Shown: piece by piece, positions 60,508-64,000 of the stretch
How positions within the stretch are numbered: position 1 is the first letter of the stretch
Layout: each line of letters begins with the position of its first letter
NCBI RefSeq assembly: GCF_029892565.1
Contig: NZ_JARXVH010000021.1
Span: forward strand, 62,001 to 126,000
Source of the DNA: Streptomyces pseudovenezuelae
Lineage (GTDB): Bacteria > Actinomycetota > Actinomycetes > Streptomycetales > Streptomycetaceae
DNA length: 64,000 nucleotides
Direction: 5' to 3'
Notes under the pieces: model-generated
What the model saw: the letters and a program-made list of their open reading frames with translations, nothing else
The model's database searches: none
What the model was told of the DNA's origin: nothing
Made by a program: the position numbers and the translations under genes

Positions 60508-62706
60508 ATGCCCCGCTTCAGTATCATCGTCCCGTCCCATGGGGTGGCGGGACGGCTGTCCCTGGCGCTGGACTCGGTCCTCGCGCAGTCCTTCGGCGAC
60601 TTCGAGCTGGTCCCGATCTGCGACGCTCCCGACGCGCCCGCGGCGGACGTCGTCGCCGGGTACGCCGTGCGGGACTCCCGGGTGGCGCCGGTGCACTCGC
60701 CGCCGTCGGCCGGTCTGGCCGGGGCGCGCAACACCGGGATCCGCGCGGCGAACGGCACCCATCTGCTGTTCCTGGACGGCGACGACGTCCTCGTCCCGGG
60801 CGCGCTGGCGGCACTGGACGCCCGCCTGACGGAGACCGGCGACGTCGACATCCTGCACTTCGAGCACGAGCGCACCCCCTGGTGGGAGGGAGAGCCGACC
60901 AACCCGGCCGCGCTGCTGCTGCCGAAGACCCCACCCGGCGTCTTCTCCCCCGACCAGGTACCGCAGTTGACCGGCGTGCAGCTGCCGGCGTGGAGCGCTG
61001 CCTACCGTCGGGCCTTCCTCACAGAACACCGACTCGCCTTCCCCGACGGCCACTTCACCGATGTGGGCTTCTGCGGACTGGCCGCGATGAAGGCGGAGCA
61101 GGTCGCGGTGGAGCGCTCGGTCGTCGTACGGCACCTCGTGCGCCGCCAGGGCAGTCGGCTCGGCCTGCCCGGCGAGCATCACCTCGAACTCCTCGACCAG
61201 ACCGACCTGTTGCTCACGCGGGCGGCTCAACAGGGCTTGTCCGCCGACCGGTTGGTCCCGCTCTTCGAGCAGCTCTTCGCCGCCGCGCTGAAGACGGCCG
61301 CCCACCCGACGCGCCTCGGCGGCAGGGGCCGCGCCTTCTTCCGCCGGGCGAGCCTGCTGTACCGCGGTCACCGCCCCGCCGGCCACCGGCCCCCGGGCGG
61401 CAGCCTCGGCGTGCAGCACCGGCTGCTGGCGAGCGGGTCGTACGCGGCCTTCCGCGCCCTGCGCGTCGCCAACCGCTCGGCGACCCGCGCGGCCGAGCAC
61501 CTCCCGCGCCCACGCGGTCTGCGCACCCGACTGCTGTACGCGCGTGATCTGCGCCGCCCGCTGGACGAGAACCTCGCCGTGTACTGCGCGTACTGGGGCC
61601 GCGGTTACGCCTGCAGCCCGGCCGCGATCCACGCCATGGCGGGCCAACTCGCCCCGCACGTCCGCTCGGTGTTCCTGGTCGAGCCGGACGCGGTGGACTC
61701 GGTGCCGGAGGGGATCGACCACGCCGTGATCGGCAGCCGCCGGTACTGGTCGGTGCTGGCCCGCGCCAAGTACCTGGTCAACAACGCCAACTTCGCGGAG
61801 GGCGTGGTCAAGCGCCCCGGCAGTGTGCACGTCCAGACGCAGCACGGCACCCCGCTGAAGAAGATGGGCGTGGACCAGTCGACGTACCCGGTGGTGGCCG
61901 CCGCGACCGGCAGCTTCGCCAAGCTCCTTGGCCGGGTGGACCGTTGGGACTACAACATCTCCTCCAACAGCCACTCCACCCAGATGTGGGAGCGCGCCTT
62001 CCCGGGCTCGTACGAGCAGCTGGAGTACGGCTATCCGCGCAACGACGTCTTCTACACGGCGACCTCCGACGATGTGGCCCGGATCCGGCGGGAGTTGGGC
62101 GTCCCGGAGGGCAGGACGGCCGTCCTGTACGCCCCCACGCACCGCGACCACCACACCGGCTTCGAGACCGGCCTGGACCTGGAGGCCTTCTGCGACGCGG
62201 CCGGCGAGGACGTGGTGGTGCTGCTGCGCGCCCACTACTTCTACGACCGGGGCCCGGCCCAGGGCAGCGGCCGGATCATCGACGTCACCGCGCACCGCTC
62301 CGCCGAGGACGTGTGCCTGGCCGCCGACGCGCTGGTCACCGACTACTCGTCGATCATGTTCGACTACGCCAACCTGGACCGGCCGATCGTCGTGTACGCC
62401 GACGACTGGGAGGTCTACCAGGAGACGCGGGGCGTCTACTTCGACCTGTTGCAGGCACCGCCGGGCCCGGTGACCCGGACGCCCGAGGAGCTGGCCCGCG
62501 TCTTCCGCGACGGCTCCTGGGCGGGCCCGGAGTCGACGGCCGCGCGGACCGAATTCCGGGACCGCTTCTGCCAGTTCGACGACGGATACGCGGCCGAGCG
62601 TGTCGTACGGCGGGTGTTCCTCGCCCAGCCGCCGGAGGCGATCCCGTCCGTGATCCCGCTCGCGCAGCGCGTCCCGGCCCCCGCCGCCACCCTCGTAAGG
62701 AAGTGA
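60508..62706 (+). CDS. Bifunctional GT2 / polyglycerolphosphate-type transferase B
   Basis: This 732-residue paralogue of the preceding protein has GT2 N-domain FSIIVPSHGVAGRL and LDGDDVLVPG retained, but the usual VDDCSPD nucleotide-binding block is replaced by PICDAPDAPA, so donor binding may differ. The C-terminal TagF-like domain is well kept (VHVQTQHGTPLKKMG, EYGYPRNDVFYTAT, VTDYSSIMFDYANLDRPIV). ATG at 60508 follows AAAGAGCAGA. The stop overlaps the next gene start (GTGA) if the GTG at 62703 is used. Confidence 0.88.
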   Translation: MPRFSIIVPSHGVAGRLSLALDSVLAQSFGDFELVPICDAPDAPAADVVAGYAVRDSRVAPVHSPPSAGLAGARNTGIRAANGTHLLFLDGDDVLVPGALAALDARLTETGDVDILHFEHERTPWWEGEPTNPAALLLPKTPPGVFSPDQVPQLTGVQLPAWSAAYRRAFLTEHRLAFPDGHFTDVGFCGLAAMKAEQVAVERSVVVRHLVRRQGSRLGLPGEHHLELLDQTDLLLTRAAQQGLSADRLVPLFEQLFAAALKTAAHPTRLGGRGRAFFRRASLLYRGHRPAGHRPPGGSLGVQHRLLASGSYAAFRALRVANRSATRAAEHLPRPRGLRTRLLYARDLRRPLDENLAVYCAYWGRGYACSPAAIHAMAGQLAPHVRSVFLVEPDAVDSVPEGIDHAVIGSRRYWSVLARAKYLVNNANFAEGVVKRPGSVHVQTQHGTPLKKMGVDQSTYPVVAAATGSFAKLLGRVDRWDYNISSNSHSTQMWERAFPGSYEQLEYGYPRNDVFYTATSDDVARIRRELGVPEGRTAVLYAPTHRDHHTGFETGLDLEAFCDAAGEDVVVLLRAHYFYDRGPAQGSGRIIDVTAHRSAEDVCLAADALVTDYSSIMFDYANLDRPIVVYADDWEVYQETRGVYFDLLQAPPGPVTRTPEELARVFRDGSWAGPESTAARTEFRDRFCQFDDGYAAERVVRRVFLAQPPEAIPSVIPLAQRVPAPAATLVRK

Positions 62707-64000
62707 CCTCCGCAGTGCCCCGCTTCAGCGTCATCGTCCCCGTCTTCAAGGTGCAGGGCTTTCTGCGCGAGTGCCTCGACTCCGTTCTGGAGCAGTCCTA
62801 TCGGGACATCGAGGTGATCGCCGTCGACGACTGTTCCCCCGACGGCTGCGGCGCGATCCTCGACGAGTACGCGGCCCGCGACCCGCGCGTGCGTGTGCTG
62901 CACCTGCCGGAGAACGTCGGTCTGGGCCGTGCCCGCAACGCCGGAATGCCGCACGCCACCGGCGACTTCCTGTTCTTCCTGGACAGCGACGACACCCTCA
63001 CCCCGGGCGCCCTGCGCGCCCTGGCCGACCGCCTCGACGAGACGTCCGACCCGGACGTCCTGGTCTTCGACTACGCGCGCACGTACTGGTGGGGCGGGAC
63101 ACGCCGGAACGCGCTGGCGCACGTGCTCGCGGAGGCCGCCGACTCGACCTTCACGGTCGCCGAACGCCCGGAGATCCTCGACCTGTTGATGGTCGTGTGG
63201 AACAAGGTCTACCGCCGCGACTTCGTGCACAAGCACGGCTTCGAGTTCCCGCCCGGCTACTACGAGGACACGCCCTGGACCTTCCCGGTCCTGCTCAGCG
63301 CCGACCGGATCGCCACCCTCGACCGGATCTGCCTGAACTACCGCCAGCGCCGCCAGGGCAACATCCTGTCCACCACCAGCCGCAGGCACTTCGACATCCA
63401 CGACCAGTACGAGCGGGTCTTCGCGTTCCTCTCCGGCCGCCCGGAGCCGGCGAGTTGGCAGTCCTACCTGCACGCCAAGATGGGCGAGCACTGTCTGGAC
63501 ATCCTCTCCAAGCCGGACCGGCTGCCGCCCCGCGACAAGGCCGAGTTCTTCCGGCGCACGGCGGAGTTGTTTCGCGCGCATCGGCCCGAGGGTGTCGCCG
63601 TGGCCCCCGAACTCCGGGTCCTGGAAGGGAGTTACGCGGCCTACCGCGCCAAGCGGCAGGCGGGGCGGGCCGGGCGCGAACTGGGGCGGCGGGCAGGGCA
63701 GTTGCGCCGGGCGGCGGGCGTACGCCTCACCCGGGGCCGCACCGCGCCGACCGGGCGCCGCTCCCTCGACCCGGACCTCGTCCTCTACTCGGCCTCCTCG
63801 CACCAGGGCGTCCTCGGCGACCCGGGCGCGATCTACCGCAAGGCCCGCGAGATCGCCCCGCAGCTGCGCGGGGTGTGGGTGGTCCGGGACGAGGAGGCGG
63901 CGGCCCTGCTGCCGCCGGACGTCGAGCACGTCCTGCTCGACTCCCCGCAGTACCGCCAAGTCGCCGCCCGGGCCACGTACTTCGTCAACAACGTCAACTG
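62703..64000 (+). CDS. Bifunctional GT2 / polyglycerolphosphate-type transferase C, truncated by window
   Basis: This is a third paralogue, closest to the first: GT2 domain FSVIVPVFKVQGFL, VDDCSPDGCGAI, LDSDDTLTPG, and the EFPPGYYEDTPWTF block shared with copy A. The C-terminal TagF-like domain has just begun (VNNVN at the window edge). GTG at 62703 overlaps the previous stop by 4 nt. GTG at 62715 (VPRFSVIV) is the alternative and matches the paralogues. About 433 residues are visible. Confidence 0.87.
   Translation, partial: MTSAVPRFSVIVPVFKVQGFLRECLDSVLEQSYRDIEVIAVDDCSPDGCGAILDEYAARDPRVRVLHLPENVGLGRARNAGMPHATGDFLFFLDSDDTLTPGALRALADRLDETSDPDVLVFDYARTYWWGGTRRNALAHVLAEAADSTFTVAERPEILDLLMVVWNKVYRRDFVHKHGFEFPPGYYEDTPWTFPVLLSADRIATLDRICLNYRQRRQGNILSTTSRRHFDIHDQYERVFAFLSGRPEPASWQSYLHAKMGEHCLDILSKPDRLPPRDKAEFFRRTAELFRAHRPEGVAVAPELRVLEGSYAAYRAKRQAGRAGRELGRRAGQLRRAAGVRLTRGRTAPTGRRSLDPDLVLYSASSHQGVLGDPGAIYRKAREIAPQLRGVWVVRDEEAAALLPPDVEHVLLDSPQYRQVAARATYFVNNVN

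Noticed and set aside
1-64000. CRISPR array, tRNA, rRNA, transposase or antibiotic gene cluster
   Set aside because: None was visible. Repeats found are short tandem or dispersed intergenic ones, and the only stable RNA gene with certain identity is tmRNA.

Overview
The window is a high-GC chromosomal segment from a Streptomyces species. The evidence is third-position GC-rich codons, GTG/TTG starts, lipobox sugar-binding proteins, a SigU/RsuA pair, PkaA/PkaB-type kinases, an LAETG sortase substrate and actinobacterial dispersed repeats. From memory, the order of the core genes (hexosaminidase and sugar ABC operon, YqgE, murA, HU, malic enzyme, HelD, sigU, NnaR, narK, mat genes, smpB, ctp, ftsX, ftsE, prfB, pkaB, pkaA, FHA protein, sugar ABC operon, TagF-like transferases) matches S. 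coelicolor around SCO2943-SCO2983. No search was run to confirm this.

Layout. 1-5.4 kb: end of a molybdoflavoprotein FAD subunit gene, then a minus-strand operon of lipoprotein, two permeases and a cytoplasmic GH20 hexosaminidase for amino-sugar oligosaccharide uptake. 5.5-10.2 kb: DUF3039 protein, YqgE/AlgH, MurA, HU and an ACT-domain malic enzyme. The malic enzyme is preceded by a strongly structured RNA ending in an intrinsic terminator (10366-10506), the most notable unexplained element here. 10.6-14.4 kb: three transcription-machinery genes, HelD, anti-sigma RsuA and SigU. 14.7-18.7 kb: CGNR regulator, DUF1772 protein, NnaR and a NarK nitrate/nitrite transporter with a GlnR-box-like site upstream. 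18.9-23.3 kb: small membrane protein, a four-gene orphan type VII secretion-like module and a DUF2975/XRE pair. 23.3-27.9 kb: an operon for an extracellular aminoglycan of the MatAB type. 28-30.5 kb: a divergent LysR/MFS pair.

30.6-40.06 kb: a six-gene alpha-xyloside catabolic operon (lipoprotein, two permeases, YicI-like GH31 alpha-xylosidase, LacI regulator, secreted GH3). Its promoter carries two perfect palindromic operator candidates. The operon ends beside the 3' end of tmRNA, which is followed by smpB, a CtpA-type protease, ftsX/ftsE, a zinc-ribbon membrane peptide, the LAETG protein and prfB. 46.8-54.0 kb: kinases PkaB and PkaA, divergent from a giant FHA/FtsK-like ATPase. 54.3-57.95 kb: a third sugar ABC operon, in which one permease carries a large extracellular SdrD-B-like insertion. 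58.1 kb to the end: three tandem bifunctional GT2/polyglycerolphosphate-type transferases, the last cut by the window edge, probably making a wall glycopolymer.

Recurring themes are carbohydrate import (three complete CUT1 systems without their own ATPase, presumably served by a shared MsiK-type ATPase), envelope polymer synthesis (MurA, MatAB, TagF-like enzymes), and signalling or transcription control (SigU, HelD, PkaA/B, FHA, NnaR). No integrase, transposase, tRNA, rRNA or CRISPR array was seen.
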